NCBI RefSeq assembly: GCF_018966525.1 | Contig: NZ_CP076607.1 | Location: 310,001-374,000, forward strand | Reading direction: 5' to 3' | DNA from: Paenibacillus sophorae | Lineage (GTDB): Bacteria > Bacillota > Bacilli > Paenibacillales > Paenibacillaceae | Length of the DNA: 64,000 nucleotides | In this document: positions 17,053 to 26,322 of the stretch, one piece after another | Layout: the number at the start of each line of letters is the position of its first letter | How positions within the stretch are numbered: the stretch's first letter is position 1 | Translations under genes and position numbers: made by a program | Notes under the pieces: generated by a model | What the model was told of the DNA's origin: nothing | Databases searched by the model: none | The model's input: only the letters and a program-made list of their open reading frames with translations

Positions 17053-19260
17053 ATGGCTTTCTTTAAGAAAAAGCCTTTTACGATCATCCTCATCTTCATC
17101 GTTGTTCTTCAAATCGCACTATTCTACTATTATTCCCTATCGGTTGACCGGGAGTACCGGGCCGCAAAAGCCGATTTGTCATCTCAAGCCTACATGCTAA
17201 CATCGAATATCGAAGAGAGAGCCTCGATTGTCAAGGGCGTCAGCTCTTTCGTCCAAACCGTCGGCTTTGATGCCGACCCTGGCGAAATTAACCGCTACCT
17301 GTCCACCGCCTACCACAGCACCAACCATATGATGAATTTGGCGATCGCGCCAGAAGGCATTATCCGCTATCTTTATCCGATTACCGGAAATACGGCCATT
17401 CTTAATAAAAGCCTGTTTTTCGAATCCCGGCTTTCCACGCCAGGCTTGGTTGAGGAGACGATCCGGTCACGGATGATAACGGTGGATGGTCCCCGATTAC
17501 TCGCCCAGGGCGAGTACGGGATGGTGATCAGACAGGCGATTTTTAAAAATAATAACTTTGAAGGCATCGTCTCCGTCACGCTGAGCATCAACGACATTAT
17601 CAGCCATTTTCTGGGGAACAACTCCCGGGTATACGTGACGCGGGAAGATCATACGTTCCTGTTCGGATCCCATCCGGAGAATAAAGGCACCCTGATCAGT
17701 ATTCCGGTTCATTTCTACAACCAAAGCTGGCGGATTAACACTTATCTTGATCCCAAAGCAAAATGGGATGCGCTCATTAGCGTGCTTTTGGTGGATCTCG
17801 CCTTTTTGTCGATCATTGCCTCTGTGTTATATTTCCTGAGCCGGCAAAGACGGTTCAACCGCGAGCTGGAACAGGTCGTCAATATCCGTACACGCGACCT
17901 TCGCATATCGGAAAGGCTGTATGAGAAGCTCGCTTATTATGACAGTCTGACCGAAATCCCGAACCGCCGGTTTTTTATGGACGAGTTCGACCGTTTGCTC
18001 AAGACGGCGGAGCCCAAGCAGACCTTTTCTCTATTCTTTTTCGATCTTAACCGGTTCAAGGAAATCAACGATACGCTGGGACACTCGGCAGGCGATCAGG
18101 TGATACGGACACTCGCTGGACGAATACATAAAGCCAAGCTCCCCTGCAGGCTATTCGCGCGAACAGGAGGAGACGAATTTGTCATGCTGTTCCAGGACTT
18201 GCCGCGGGAGAGAATTTCGGAAATGGCCGAACAGCTCAGTGAGGTCGCTTCACAGCCGCTTGTGATAGCCGGAACGCATCTCAGCCTGTCCGCCAGCATC
18301 GGTATTTCACTGTACCCGGAGCATTCCATGAATAAAGAAGACTTGCTTAAATACGCGGATATGTCCATGTATCAGGCCAAATCGACGGATGGGCAAGGTT
18401 ATTTCCTGTTTGACGATCAGCTCAGAGAGAAGCTGCAGCAAAAGACAATGATCGCCAAATATCTGCATTCCGCTCTGGAGAACCATGAATTTGTGCTGCA
18501 TTATCAGCCCCAGGTCAATGCCGCCACCGGCGCTGTCGCCGGTCTGGAAGCGTTGGTCCGCTGGAACCATCCCGAGAAGGGACTGCTCCTGCCGGGCTAC
18601 TTCATCTCGGCCGTTGAGGAAGCTGGGCTCATGACCCAGTTGACCGATTGGGTTATCCACGAAGTATGCCGGCAGCTGGCTGAATGGAAGCGGGAGGGGC
18701 TGCAGATTCTGCGCACCTCCGTCAATATTTCCAACAGCTGGTTTTATAATCGCAATCTGATCCCGATGCTCCGCTCCATCCTGGATGAGTACGGGCTTAC
18801 ACCGGACTGTCTCGAATTCGAGATTACGGAGAGTACCGCCTTGCTGGAGGAGCATTACCCGCTGCTGCAGCAAATCCGGGATGAAGGGATTCTCGTGTCT
18901 GTCGACGATTTCGGGACCAAGTATTCTTCTCTCAATTATCTGAAGCATTTTCCCGTGGGTAAAATCAAAATCGACCGCACTTTCATTGTCGGCATCGGCC
19001 AAAGCTCCATCGATGAGACCATTATCAAATCGATCACATTTGTCGCTTCACAGCTCGGCTACGACCTGATTGCCGAAGGCGTGGAGTGCGAGGAGCAGGT
19101 TGACTTCCTGATGGCGCACGGCTGTAAGTATATGCAGGGCTTTTTATTTTACCGCCCCCTTCCCGCAGGGGAAATCCGATCACTGCTGCAAACATCAACG
19201 GCTGCGAGTAAGACAGAGATGGCTGAAAGCAAAGGATGCAGTAACGCAATAGAATCATAA
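17053..19260 (+). CDS. CHASE-GGDEF-EAL membrane c-di-GMP enzyme
   Basis: The 735-residue protein has TM1 at about 9-27, an extracellular sensor of about 210 residues resembling CHASE, and TM2 at about 240-262. Then come GGDEF (intact at 372-376; RFKEINDTLGHSAGD) and EAL (intact at 499-501; DDFGTKYSSL; AEGVECEEQVDFL). It is predicted to make or break c-di-GMP in response to an external signal. The start ATG has GGAGG at 6 bases. Together with the MHYT protein at 12776 it makes two bifunctional c-di-GMP proteins within 6.5 kb. Confidence 0.88.
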   Translation: MAFFKKKPFTIILIFIVVLQIALFYYYSLSVDREYRAAKADLSSQAYMLTSNIEERASIVKGVSSFVQTVGFDADPGEINRYLSTAYHSTNHMMNLAIAPEGIIRYLYPITGNTAILNKSLFFESRLSTPGLVEETIRSRMITVDGPRLLAQGEYGMVIRQAIFKNNNFEGIVSVTLSINDIISHFLGNNSRVYVTREDHTFLFGSHPENKGTLISIPVHFYNQSWRINTYLDPKAKWDALISVLLVDLAFLSIIASVLYFLSRQRRFNRELEQVVNIRTRDLRISERLYEKLAYYDSLTEIPNRRFFMDEFDRLLKTAEPKQTFSLFFFDLNRFKEINDTLGHSAGDQVIRTLAGRIHKAKLPCRLFARTGGDEFVMLFQDLPRERISEMAEQLSEVASQPLVIAGTHLSLSASIGISLYPEHSMNKEDLLKYADMSMYQAKSTDGQGYFLFDDQLREKLQQKTMIAKYLHSALENHEFVLHYQPQVNAATGAVAGLEALVRWNHPEKGLLLPGYFISAVEEAGLMTQLTDWVIHEVCRQLAEWKREGLQILRTSVNISNSWFYNRNLIPMLRSILDEYGLTPDCLEFEITESTALLEEHYPLLQQIRDEGILVSVDDFGTKYSSLNYLKHFPVGKIKIDRTFIVGIGQSSIDETIIKSITFVASQLGYDLIAEGVECEEQVDFLMAHGCKYMQGFLFYRPLPAGEIRSLLQTSTAASKTEMAESKGCSNAIES

Positions 19261-19338
19261 ATCTGAATTGTGAAAAATGGATACTCTCGCCTTATCCGCC
19301 CATACTAAGGTCATTCCCCCACGGAGGTGGCCAAGGCA

Positions 19339-19815
19339 GTGAACAAAAAAATGAATCTGCTGATGTTCAGCGGTGAATACGACAAGGCGATGGCCGGTCT
19401 GATTCTGGCAAATAGCGCTAGAGAGATCGAGGTTGAGGTTACGATCTTCTTCGCGTTCTGGGGACTGTTCCTGGTGCGGGACCCCGAAAAAATGACGCTG
19501 GAGGACAAGAGTATCTATGAAAAGCTGATGGACGTCATTACACCCAAAGGACCGGAGCAGCTTCCGCTGTCGCGGATGAATTTCAGCGGGCTCGGAAAAT
19601 GGATGCTCGAAGAAATGATTGAGGATCAGGGCGCGCCGAAACTTATTCATTTCTTGAAGGGCGCCCGCAAAAAGAACATCAAATTCTACGCCTGCAAGCT
19701 GTCTGTGGAAATTATGGGCTTTAAGCCTGAGGAGCTGCTGCCGGAAGTGGAGATTATCGATGCGGCTACCTATTTGAAAGACGCGCTGGAGAGCGACCTT
19801 CAGCTGTTTATTTAG
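19339..19815 (+). CDS. DsrE/DsrF/DrsH-like family protein
   Basis: The 158-residue protein resembles DsrE-family sulfur-relay-like proteins (FSGEYDKAMAGLILANSA, IFFAFWGLFLVR). A single conserved-looking cysteine sits in FYACKLSVEIMGF. In related proteins this cysteine carries persulfide sulfur, but many members are of unknown role. GTG 19339 is preferred over the in-frame GTG at 19327 because GGAGGTGG lies 8 bases before it and would overlap the upstream alternative. The next gene encodes a class V aminotransferase/cysteine-desulfurase-like protein, which fits a sulfur-handling pair. The link is inference. Confidence 0.7.
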   Translation: MNKKMNLLMFSGEYDKAMAGLILANSAREIEVEVTIFFAFWGLFLVRDPEKMTLEDKSIYEKLMDVITPKGPEQLPLSRMNFSGLGKWMLEEMIEDQGAPKLIHFLKGARKKNIKFYACKLSVEIMGFKPEELLPEVEIIDAATYLKDALESDLQLFI

Positions 19816-19935
19816 GCAGAGCAGCCGCCCTCTATTCCGGCTGGGCTGGCCGCTCAGCCGGTCCTTGCTGGGCGTTCACCTATTTTTGCCCCGGGCATAT
19901 ACTGAGCCAAAGACTTTTGGCTGGGGGGATTGCCC

Positions 19936-21438
19936 GTGCTTAAATCCATCCTCGCCTCTTCTGTGGAAGAGGCTGATTCTCTGGAGGCGTATTTTAGCCC
20001 TTTTCGCGAACATACTATCGGCCTGGGACATCCCATTTCGACCCCTTACGGGAAAAAGCCTTTGCTGTACGCCGATTGGACGGCCAGCGGCCGTCTGTAC
20101 GAACCGATCGAACGCAAAATACAGGAGCAGTTCGGCCCGTTTATCGGCAATCCGCATACCGAGGCAAACGCCACAGGGATAACGATGACCCGGGCTTATG
20201 AGGAAGCTGGGCGCATCATCAAGCGCCATGTGAACGCAGGCCCGCGCGACATCCTGCTATCCTGCGGCTTTGGTACGACCGCAGCGGTGAACAAGCTGCA
20301 GCGGCTGCTGGGGCTCCGGCTGCCGGAATGGATGGAGGAACGGGTGACGGTGCCGCCGGAGGATCGGCCGGTTATTTTCATCACCCATATGGAGCATCAC
20401 TCCAACCTTCTCTCCTGGCAGGAAAGCATCGGCGAGGTCGTCGTCCTTCCCCCGGGACCGGACGGAAATGCCGATCCGCGGCAGCTTGAAGCCGCGCTGC
20501 GGCCGTACCGGGGCCGCCGGCTGAAGATCGGCTCGTTCACCGCGTGCTCGAATGTAACCGGAATTGAGACGCCGTACAGAGAGATGGCAGCGGTCATGCA
20601 CCGCTATGGCGGTCTGTGCTTTGTCGATTTCGCCGCAAGCGCTCCCTATACCGACATCGACATGCATCCGCCGTCACCACTGGAGAAGCTGGACGCCATC
20701 TTCTTCTCGCCGCATAAATTTCTCGGCGGGCCGGGATCAAGCGGTGTCCTGGTGTTCAACGCGGCGCTCTACGGCAGCCGGCGGCCCGACGAGCCGGGCG
20801 GCGGCACGGTTTCCTGGGTAAGCCCATGGGACGGCCCCAGCTACTCTCAGGGAATTGAGGCCAGGGAGGACGGCGGAACACCCGGATTTCTGCAGGCGAT
20901 CCGCACCGCCCTATGCCTTCGGCTGAAGGAGCGGATGACGACGCAGAACATATTGCAGCATGAGCGTACGCTGTGCCTTCAGCTGCTGGACGGACTTAAG
21001 GCGATACCGGATGTAACGGTGCTGGAAGGCGGCGCCCGCCACCGTCTTGGAATCGTCTCCTTTACGGTCCGGGATCTGCATTACAACCTCGTCGTCAGGC
21101 TGCTGAACGACCGCTTCGGCATTCAGGCCCGCGGCGGCTGCTCCTGCGCGGGACCTTACGGGCATTACCTGCTCTCCATCGGCAGGGAGGCCTCCGCCCT
21201 GATAGGCAAGACCATCCACAGCGGCGATCAATCCCTGCGGCCGGGATGGGTCCGCCTGTCGCTGCATCCCGTCATGACTTCCGGCGACGTCGCCTTTATC
21301 GTGTCGGCCCTGGAGACGATTGTAAGACACAGGGAAGCCTGGCAGGCCGATTACCGCTATAACCCCGCGACCAACTGCTGGCGGCACCGCTCAGAGGGCG
21401 GAGACGGACCGGATATGGAGCGGTTGTTCGCGCTGTAA
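19936..21438 (+). CDS. Class V aminotransferase, cysteine desulfurase-like
   Basis: The 500-residue PLP enzyme has HMEHHSNLLSW, the PLP lysine in SPHKFLGGPGSSG (about residue 265), and a cysteine-containing loop GGCSCAGPYGHYLL in the position of the SufS/IscS catalytic cysteine. It is about 90 residues longer than SufS (about 410), with an extended middle and C-terminus, so it is probably a desulfurase-like paralogue of unknown substrate. GTG 19936 is preferred to TTG 19930 because GGGGGG ends only one base before the TTG. It lies 120 bases after the DsrE-like gene on the same strand. Confidence 0.75.
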   Translation: MLKSILASSVEEADSLEAYFSPFREHTIGLGHPISTPYGKKPLLYADWTASGRLYEPIERKIQEQFGPFIGNPHTEANATGITMTRAYEEAGRIIKRHVNAGPRDILLSCGFGTTAAVNKLQRLLGLRLPEWMEERVTVPPEDRPVIFITHMEHHSNLLSWQESIGEVVVLPPGPDGNADPRQLEAALRPYRGRRLKIGSFTACSNVTGIETPYREMAAVMHRYGGLCFVDFAASAPYTDIDMHPPSPLEKLDAIFFSPHKFLGGPGSSGVLVFNAALYGSRRPDEPGGGTVSWVSPWDGPSYSQGIEAREDGGTPGFLQAIRTALCLRLKERMTTQNILQHERTLCLQLLDGLKAIPDVTVLEGGARHRLGIVSFTVRDLHYNLVVRLLNDRFGIQARGGCSCAGPYGHYLLSIGREASALIGKTIHSGDQSLRPGWVRLSLHPVMTSGDVAFIVSALETIVRHREAWQADYRYNPATNCWRHRSEGGDGPDMERLFAL

Positions 21439-21510
21439 GCGTGCGGTGAGCCGGTCAGCCGTCTTCGGGCGGCGGGGCTTCTTCTCAAAAGACGCCCCGG
21501 AATGCACAGG

Positions 21511-21549
21511 GGGCCGCAGCGGATAGACTATGCTATCCGGCTGCGGCCC
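21511..21549. terminator. GC-rich hairpin between converging genes
   Basis: GGGCCGCAGCGGATAG pairs with CTATCCGGCTGCGGCCC with one bulge. There is no T run on either side, so termination is assumed from position between two converging genes. Confidence 0.45.
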
Positions 21550-21570
21550 TGAAGGCGTTACCGCTCTATG

Positions 21571-22479
21571 CTACCCCTCCGCCACCATATCCAGATCGGC
21601 GGCCTGAGCGTTTGAAATGACCTGCTGCACATTTTTGCAGCCTGGGATCACGCTCGTCACGGCCGGATGCTGCAGGCACCAGCCCAGCGCCCACTGCGCC
21701 ATGTTCAAGCCGGCCGGCACTTCGTTAGCCGCGATTTCGCCAACGATGCGCAGCTGCTCTTCCCGCTTCTTCGCATCATGGTTCGCCCGCACATCGCCGG
21801 GCTGGAACACCGCATCCGCTTTGTATTTGCCGCTAAGGTATCCGCTCGCCAGTGGGACCCGGGCCAGCACCCCAAGGTTATGCTCCTTGCACAGCGGGAA
21901 CAGCTTCTCTTCCGGCTGCCGTTCCAGCCGGTTGTACACGACCTGAATCGCCTCGGCGCCGATCTGCGGAGCGGAGGACGTCTGATGAACCCCGTCATTC
22001 GCGGTGCTGATGGAAACCCCCAAATGGCGGATTTTCCCCGCACGCTTCTGAGCGTCCAGCATATTCCACAGCTTGTCGTTATCATATTCGGCGTCGGTGC
22101 CGGAATGGAACTGGTACAGGTCGATATACTCCGTCTGGAGCGCGCGCAGCGAGTCGTCCAGTTGATTCAGAACATCGTCCGCGCTCCACAGCTGTTCCCG
22201 TTTGAGATGGCCGCTGAAATGATGGCCGAACTTGGTTGCGACGATCCAGTCCTCGCGTTTGCGGCGGCTCAGGTAGCTGCCGATAAACTTTTCAGAGAGA
22301 TGGTCTCCGTAGCATTCAGCCGTATCAATCAGATTGATGCCGAGCTCGCAGGCCTTGTCCAGCATTTCATCGACTTCATCCTGAGCGAAATCCTTCCCCC
22401 ATTCGCCTCCGAACTGCCAAGTTCCCACTCCGATAACCGATACGGTAAGACCCGTGCTTCCAAGCTTGCGGTATTTCAT
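21571..22479 (-). CDS. Aldo/keto reductase
   Basis: The 302-residue barrel enzyme has the NADPH-dependent aldo/keto reductase pattern: GTWQFGGEWG near the N-terminus, D and catalytic Tyr in DTAECYGDH, Lys in VATKFGHHF, and a C-terminal cofactor segment (VIPGCKNVQQVISNAQAAD). The substrate is unknown. ATG 22479 is chosen because AGAGGA is correctly spaced. The longer open frame upstream overlaps the end of the TVP38 gene and has no ribosome binding site. It is probably co-transcribed with the TVP38-family gene 34 bases upstream. Confidence 0.85.
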   Translation of the reverse strand: MKYRKLGSTGLTVSVIGVGTWQFGGEWGKDFAQDEVDEMLDKACELGINLIDTAECYGDHLSEKFIGSYLSRRKREDWIVATKFGHHFSGHLKREQLWSADDVLNQLDDSLRALQTEYIDLYQFHSGTDAEYDNDKLWNMLDAQKRAGKIRHLGVSISTANDGVHQTSSAPQIGAEAIQVVYNRLERQPEEKLFPLCKEHNLGVLARVPLASGYLSGKYKADAVFQPGDVRANHDAKKREEQLRIVGEIAANEVPAGLNMAQWALGWCLQHPAVTSVIPGCKNVQQVISNAQAADLDMVAEG

Positions 22480-22513
22480 GCGTCGCATTCCTCTTTTCTT
22501 AAGTGTGTTTGAA

Positions 22514-23140
22514 CTAAGAGCTTCCACCGCCACTTCCGCCGCTGCGTGCGAGCTTTGAGAAATAAGCCTCAATTGACCTGACTCCCCACAGCGACAGCAG
22601 AACGAACAGCACCACATAGATCATTTCAACGGGATTTCGGATAAACCGTCCGGCATCATTGCCGATATACGATACCGCAAATACCATGACCGCCTTACCT
22701 ACGGCCAGAGCCAGCAGATAGGAGCGCAGCCGCATGCCGGCAAGCCCGGCGGCCAGATTGATAATAACGAACGGCCCGACCGGGAACAAGCTCAGCAGGA
22801 ACACATAGCTGAAACCGCTGCGCCGCACCCACTCCATTGCTCTAGCCACCTTCGGCCGCTGCGCCCATTTGCGCAAGAAGCGCTGGGAGGCGATTTTGCG
22901 GATAATGAGGAAAGTCGCTAAGCAGCCGGCCACAAGACCGGCCCAGGAGTACAAAAAACCGAGCCACAGCCCGTACACCGCCGCATTCAGGCCGACGATC
23001 AGCATGGTTGGCAGCGGCGGAACAAATGATTTCATAAAGGTCAGCGCAATCCCCGGGAAAGGACCGAGCGACCGGTAACGCTCCAGCATGTTCCGCAGAT
23101 TCTCCTCGGTGAGCCAGGAAATGACATCTAATGTATACAT
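22514..23140 (-). CDS. TVP38/TMEM64 (VTT/DedA-like) family membrane protein
   Basis: The 208-residue protein has about five to six hydrophobic segments and the family signature region PGIALTFMKSFVPPLP, followed by LYSWAGLVAGCLATFLIIRK. VTT-domain proteins are linked to lipid or undecaprenyl-phosphate movement across the membrane; this one's role is unknown. The start ATG 23140 has a weak AAGG 5 bases upstream and a better GAGGAG about 14 bases upstream. Confidence 0.8.
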   Translation of the reverse strand: MYTLDVISWLTEENLRNMLERYRSLGPFPGIALTFMKSFVPPLPTMLIVGLNAAVYGLWLGFLYSWAGLVAGCLATFLIIRKIASQRFLRKWAQRPKVARAMEWVRRSGFSYVFLLSLFPVGPFVIINLAAGLAGMRLRSYLLALAVGKAVMVFAVSYIGNDAGRFIRNPVEMIYVVLFVLLSLWGVRSIEAYFSKLARSGGSGGGSS

Positions 23141-23313
23141 AACGGCCTTAAGTGCTCCTCATCTTTCCATGATTTCAACAGCCCTATTATACATGATTAG
23201 CGCTGAGAATGTCCTTACGGAAATCTCCCTGCTCAAATATGCAAATTCGATCTCCAGCAATCGAAAGAAATCCCTTACGGCTCTCTTTTTTTTCGAGATT
23301 GTACAAAATATGG

Positions 23314-23343
23314 TTGACAAGCAAACTTAAATTATATTATAAA
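23314..23343 (+). promoter_or_regulatory. Sigma-A promoter of the NMT1/SsuA-type importer
   Basis: Consensus TTGACA (23314-23319), then an 18-base AT-rich spacer and TATAAA (23338-23343). It lies more than 330 bases before the GTG start at 23676, implying a long 5' leader. Confidence 0.7.
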
Positions 23344-23675
23344 AAGGTATCCCGTTAATCTACATCAGATAACTAGGTTTAATAATTTCATAGATTGCAA
23401 CCGACTGGTTCTCTGGAGGCTGAGCTTGGTCCCTTTTTTATAAAGGTGACTTGAGTTTGGCCTTTTGTGTTATTGGGGCACCATAAGAGCCTTTGTTTTT
23501 CCACATGGTTACAGCACTCAATATTTTGCAGTTTATAACTGTTAAATAATTGAATAAAAAGAATTAATAGGGGTTGATGAATGACAAAGAAGAATTGAAG
23601 CAAATCAGATCAGATAGATGTCAGCAGCGATTAGTCTTGAACCGTTATTTCAATATGAGTTGGAGGTTATATCAA
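23344..23675 (+). other. Long untranslated leader of the importer operon
   Basis: About 330 bases lie between the promoter and the lipoprotein start. It includes segments such as GCAACCGACTGG and TAAAGGTGACTTGAG, which faintly recall parts of an S-box. The GAGGGACTGGCC core and the kink-turn of a SAM riboswitch are not present. A five-codon frame (ATG 23581, MTKKN) with AGGGG 7 bases upstream occurs near its end. I recognise no known riboswitch. Confidence 0.35.
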
Positions 23676-24662
23676 GTGAAAAAACGTTTTGCTTTTGTAT
23701 TGCTCATTTCTGTACTGCTTATTATCTCCGCAGGCTGCGGGAACGACAACTCTGGCGCAAGCGGCAAACCAGATAGCGACGGCCTTTTTCCGATTCGGGT
23801 AGCGACCCCGACTGTTTTCAATGAAATCACCATCGCCGATGAACTCGGTTATTTCAAGGAAGAAGGCATCAAGATCGAATATACAGGAGTCCTTGGTAAA
23901 GGAATAACGGAATATCAGCTTATCGCCCAGGGTATAAATGACGCATTTATCGGCGGACATCCGCCCAATGTAGCCCAGGCCCGTCTGGCCGGACTAAAGA
24001 TGTTGGCTGTGGCTCCGGGAATGGTGGACAACAAGGATTTCCCCCACGTCAGATACCTGGTTCAAGACAGCAGCCCGATCCACTCGCTGAACGACATCGT
24101 TGGCAAGAAAGTTGCCATTTCGAACGTAGCGCCCTGCACGGACGGTTACTTGAAGTACTATTTGAGCCAGCAGCATTTGTCTGAGGATGTAAACTGGACA
24201 ACTCTGCCGTCGCCCGGGCAGCAGGAGCAATCCCTGGAACAAGGGCTGGTTGATGTAACGACCTCGCATCCTCCCTTTGCCGGTCTAGCACTCAAGCAGA
24301 AAGGAATCCGCCAGATCGCGACAAGCTGGGACATTTTGCATTCTCCCGGGGCCGGACTTTCCGTTCGCGGGTTCAGCGAAGATTTTATTAAGAAGAATCC
24401 CGATGTGGTAAAAGGCTTTACAAGAGCGCTCGCCAAAGTGCGGCCATGGGTAAACTCGCATCAGGAAGAAGCGAAGCAGATCGTCGCCAAGCAGTTGAAG
24501 CTGAAGCCGGAAGACCTGAGCGTGTTCTGGTACGATGAAGACAAGGATATTAACCAGGACTATATCAAACAGTGGTTCGATATTTCCGAACAAATCGGCT
24601 TGTGGAAGAAGGGCGATATTCAGCCTGCCGACATTTTTACTAATGAGTATGCGCCCCAGTAG
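23676..24662 (+). CDS. ABC transporter substrate-binding lipoprotein (NMT1/SsuA/TauA-like)
   Basis: The 328-residue protein begins with a lipoprotein signal (VKKRFAFVLLISVLLIISAGC; lipobox cysteine at residue 20). The mature part has the NMT1/SsuA fold (FNEITIADELGYFKEEGIKI, QLIAQGINDAFIGGHPPN, GKKVAISN). Such proteins bind sulfonates, taurine, nitrate or thiamine precursors; the ligand is not readable. GTG 23676 is chosen because GGAGG lies 9 bases upstream and the signal peptide starts exactly there. The frame is open further upstream, but that would bury the signal peptide. The permease follows after 46 bases. Confidence 0.8.
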   Translation: MKKRFAFVLLISVLLIISAGCGNDNSGASGKPDSDGLFPIRVATPTVFNEITIADELGYFKEEGIKIEYTGVLGKGITEYQLIAQGINDAFIGGHPPNVAQARLAGLKMLAVAPGMVDNKDFPHVRYLVQDSSPIHSLNDIVGKKVAISNVAPCTDGYLKYYLSQQHLSEDVNWTTLPSPGQQEQSLEQGLVDVTTSHPPFAGLALKQKGIRQIATSWDILHSPGAGLSVRGFSEDFIKKNPDVVKGFTRALAKVRPWVNSHQEEAKQIVAKQLKLKPEDLSVFWYDEDKDINQDYIKQWFDISEQIGLWKKGDIQPADIFTNEYAPQ

Positions 24663-24708
24663 CTCGTAACCGTACAAGATCTAATATTACAATGGTGGTG
24701 ATTTTGCA

Positions 24709-25500
24709 GTGGTCAAAGTATTAAGATCAATCTGGAATTCGATATATAAGCTGCTGTCGATCATTCTGTTTTTGGCGCTTTGGGAAATTATCGCACGGCT
24801 GCACTTGGTCAACACCGTATTTTTCCCTCCATTCTCCAAAGTCGTCGTTGCGCTATGGCAGCTTACCGTATCCGGAGAGCTTGTGGAGAACTTGCTTATC
24901 AGTCTGCGCAGATCGCTGACCGGGTTTATTCTGGGGCTTGCATTCTCGATTCCGCTTGGACTTCTCATCGGCTGGTACAGAGGATTCGAACGATTCATCG
25001 ACCCTCTGTTCCAAACTTTCCGCAACCTTTCCGTGTTAGCGCTGCTGCCGATATTTATTCTCTTTTTCGGCATTGGCGAGACTTCCAGAGTAGCCGTCAT
25101 CTTCTGGGCGGTTTTATGGGCCGTCCTGCTTAACACTATAGCGGGAGTGAAATCGGCTGACCTTAGTCTGATTAAAGCGGCACGATCGATGGGGATCTCC
25201 AAATTGTCATTGTTCACCAAGGTAATTTTGCCGGGAGCGCTACCCTCCATTTTTACAGGGATCAGGTTAAGTGCCACCACCTCGGTTTTAGTGCTAATAG
25301 CCGCCGAAATGCTGGGAGCTAATACAGGACTTGGCTATGCGCTCTATTTCTTCCAGGCCAATGTCAAACCTCCGGAAACGTTCGCCATCGTTATTGTGTT
25401 GGCTCTGCTCGGACTTGCTATTAATTATTCATTGGCGGCGCTGGAAAAAAGAACGTTCAAATACCGGGAGGAGCTGCCTAATACCGGCAAAACGTTCTGA
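24709..25500 (+). CDS. ABC transporter permease (SsuC/TauC-like)
   Basis: The 263-residue protein has six predicted helices and the EAA loop that contacts the ATPase (KAARSMGISKLSLFTKVILPGALPSI in shape: A-A-x3-G-x9-L-P). This is typical of sulfonate/nitrate/taurine permeases. The start is GTG 24709 with GGTGGTG upstream. No ATP-binding subunit follows; a terminator and an oppositely oriented gene come next. The ATPase must be encoded elsewhere or shared. Confidence 0.82.
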   Translation: MVKVLRSIWNSIYKLLSIILFLALWEIIARLHLVNTVFFPPFSKVVVALWQLTVSGELVENLLISLRRSLTGFILGLAFSIPLGLLIGWYRGFERFIDPLFQTFRNLSVLALLPIFILFFGIGETSRVAVIFWAVLWAVLLNTIAGVKSADLSLIKAARSMGISKLSLFTKVILPGALPSIFTGIRLSATTSVLVLIAAEMLGANTGLGYALYFFQANVKPPETFAIVIVLALLGLAINYSLAALEKRTFKYREELPNTGKTF

Positions 25501-25532
25501 GAGCTAAGCTTATTCTTCTTATATTTCAAAAA

Positions 25533-25585
25533 AAGGTTGGCCCACCGTCAGTGCACAGTGCACACCATGACGATGGGCCAACCTT
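25533..25585. terminator. Bidirectional terminator
   Basis: An 18-base near-perfect stem (25533-25550 with 25568-25585) is flanked by an A run on the left and a T-rich run on the right. It ends the plus-strand importer operon and the minus-strand sugar-acid operon. Confidence 0.85.
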
Positions 25586-25602
25586 ATTAATTAACTGTAG
25601 CC

Positions 25603-26268
25603 TTATCTAATCGCTGCTTTGAACGCCTCAATGTACTGAGCCGATTTCTTGGCAACGAGACTGTAATCCTTCTCGCGCAGGGCATCTGTGGTCAAGTCGG
25701 AGCCGATGCCGACAGCAAATGCTCCGGCTTTGATCCAATCTTTAAGGTTTTCCAGATTGACGCCGCCGGTCGGCATCACATTCGCCTGCGGCAGAGGACC
25801 TTTAAAGGCCTTGATCATGGCCGGGGAATACAGATTTCCAGGGAACAGCTTCACAACATCAACGCCCAGGTCGAGAGCTTCCTGAATTTCCATCGCCGTC
25901 ATAACACCTGGCATGATCGGCACGCGGTACCGATTGCACAGCTTGACCGTCTCCGGATTCAGAGAAGGCCCAACTACAAATTCCGAGCCGCTTAGGATGG
26001 CGGCGCGTGCAGTCTCAGGGTCGAGCACGGTTCCTGCGCCGATAACGGCATATTTATCGGAGTCGGCAGGCGCGCTCGAAGAGTATTCGGCTGCCAGCTT
26101 CTCGATGGCTCTCAGAGCAAACGGCACGGTTAGCGTAACTTCGATAATCTTGATGCCACCGGCGATCGATTGCTTCGCCATTTCCACTACTTCTTCAGGG
26201 GAGTTCCCGCGGAGAACCGCGACAACGCCTCCCTCATGTATCTGATTAACAATACGCAGCTTCTTCAT
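25603..26268 (-). CDS. eda: KDPG/KHG aldolase
   Basis: The 221-residue class I aldolase splits 2-keto-3-deoxy-6-phosphogluconate into pyruvate and glyceraldehyde 3-phosphate. The Schiff-base lysine is K140 in VDVVKLFPG and the catalytic glutamate is E43 in IIEVTLTVP; GAGTVLDPETA is also typical. It is the last gene of the minus-strand sugar-acid operon, 54 bases after the dehydrogenase, and completes an Entner-Doudoroff-type lower pathway with the dehydratase and kinase upstream. Confidence 0.9.
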   Translation of the reverse strand: MKKLRIVNQIHEGGVVAVLRGNSPEEVVEMAKQSIAGGIKIIEVTLTVPFALRAIEKLAAEYSSSAPADSDKYAVIGAGTVLDPETARAAILSGSEFVVGPSLNPETVKLCNRYRVPIMPGVMTAMEIQEALDLGVDVVKLFPGNLYSPAMIKAFKGPLPQANVMPTGGVNLENLKDWIKAGAFAVGIGSDLTTDALREKDYSLVAKKSAQYIEAFKAAIR

Positions 26269-26322
26269 TTCCAGTTCCCCTTTGCTTAATATAACGTGAT
26301 TTATCCGAATTACTAGCTATGA

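Noticed and set aside
23344..23480. SAM (S-box) riboswitch upstream of the importer
   Set aside because: Only short fragments resemble an S-box; the conserved GAGGGACTGGCC region and the kink-turn are missing.
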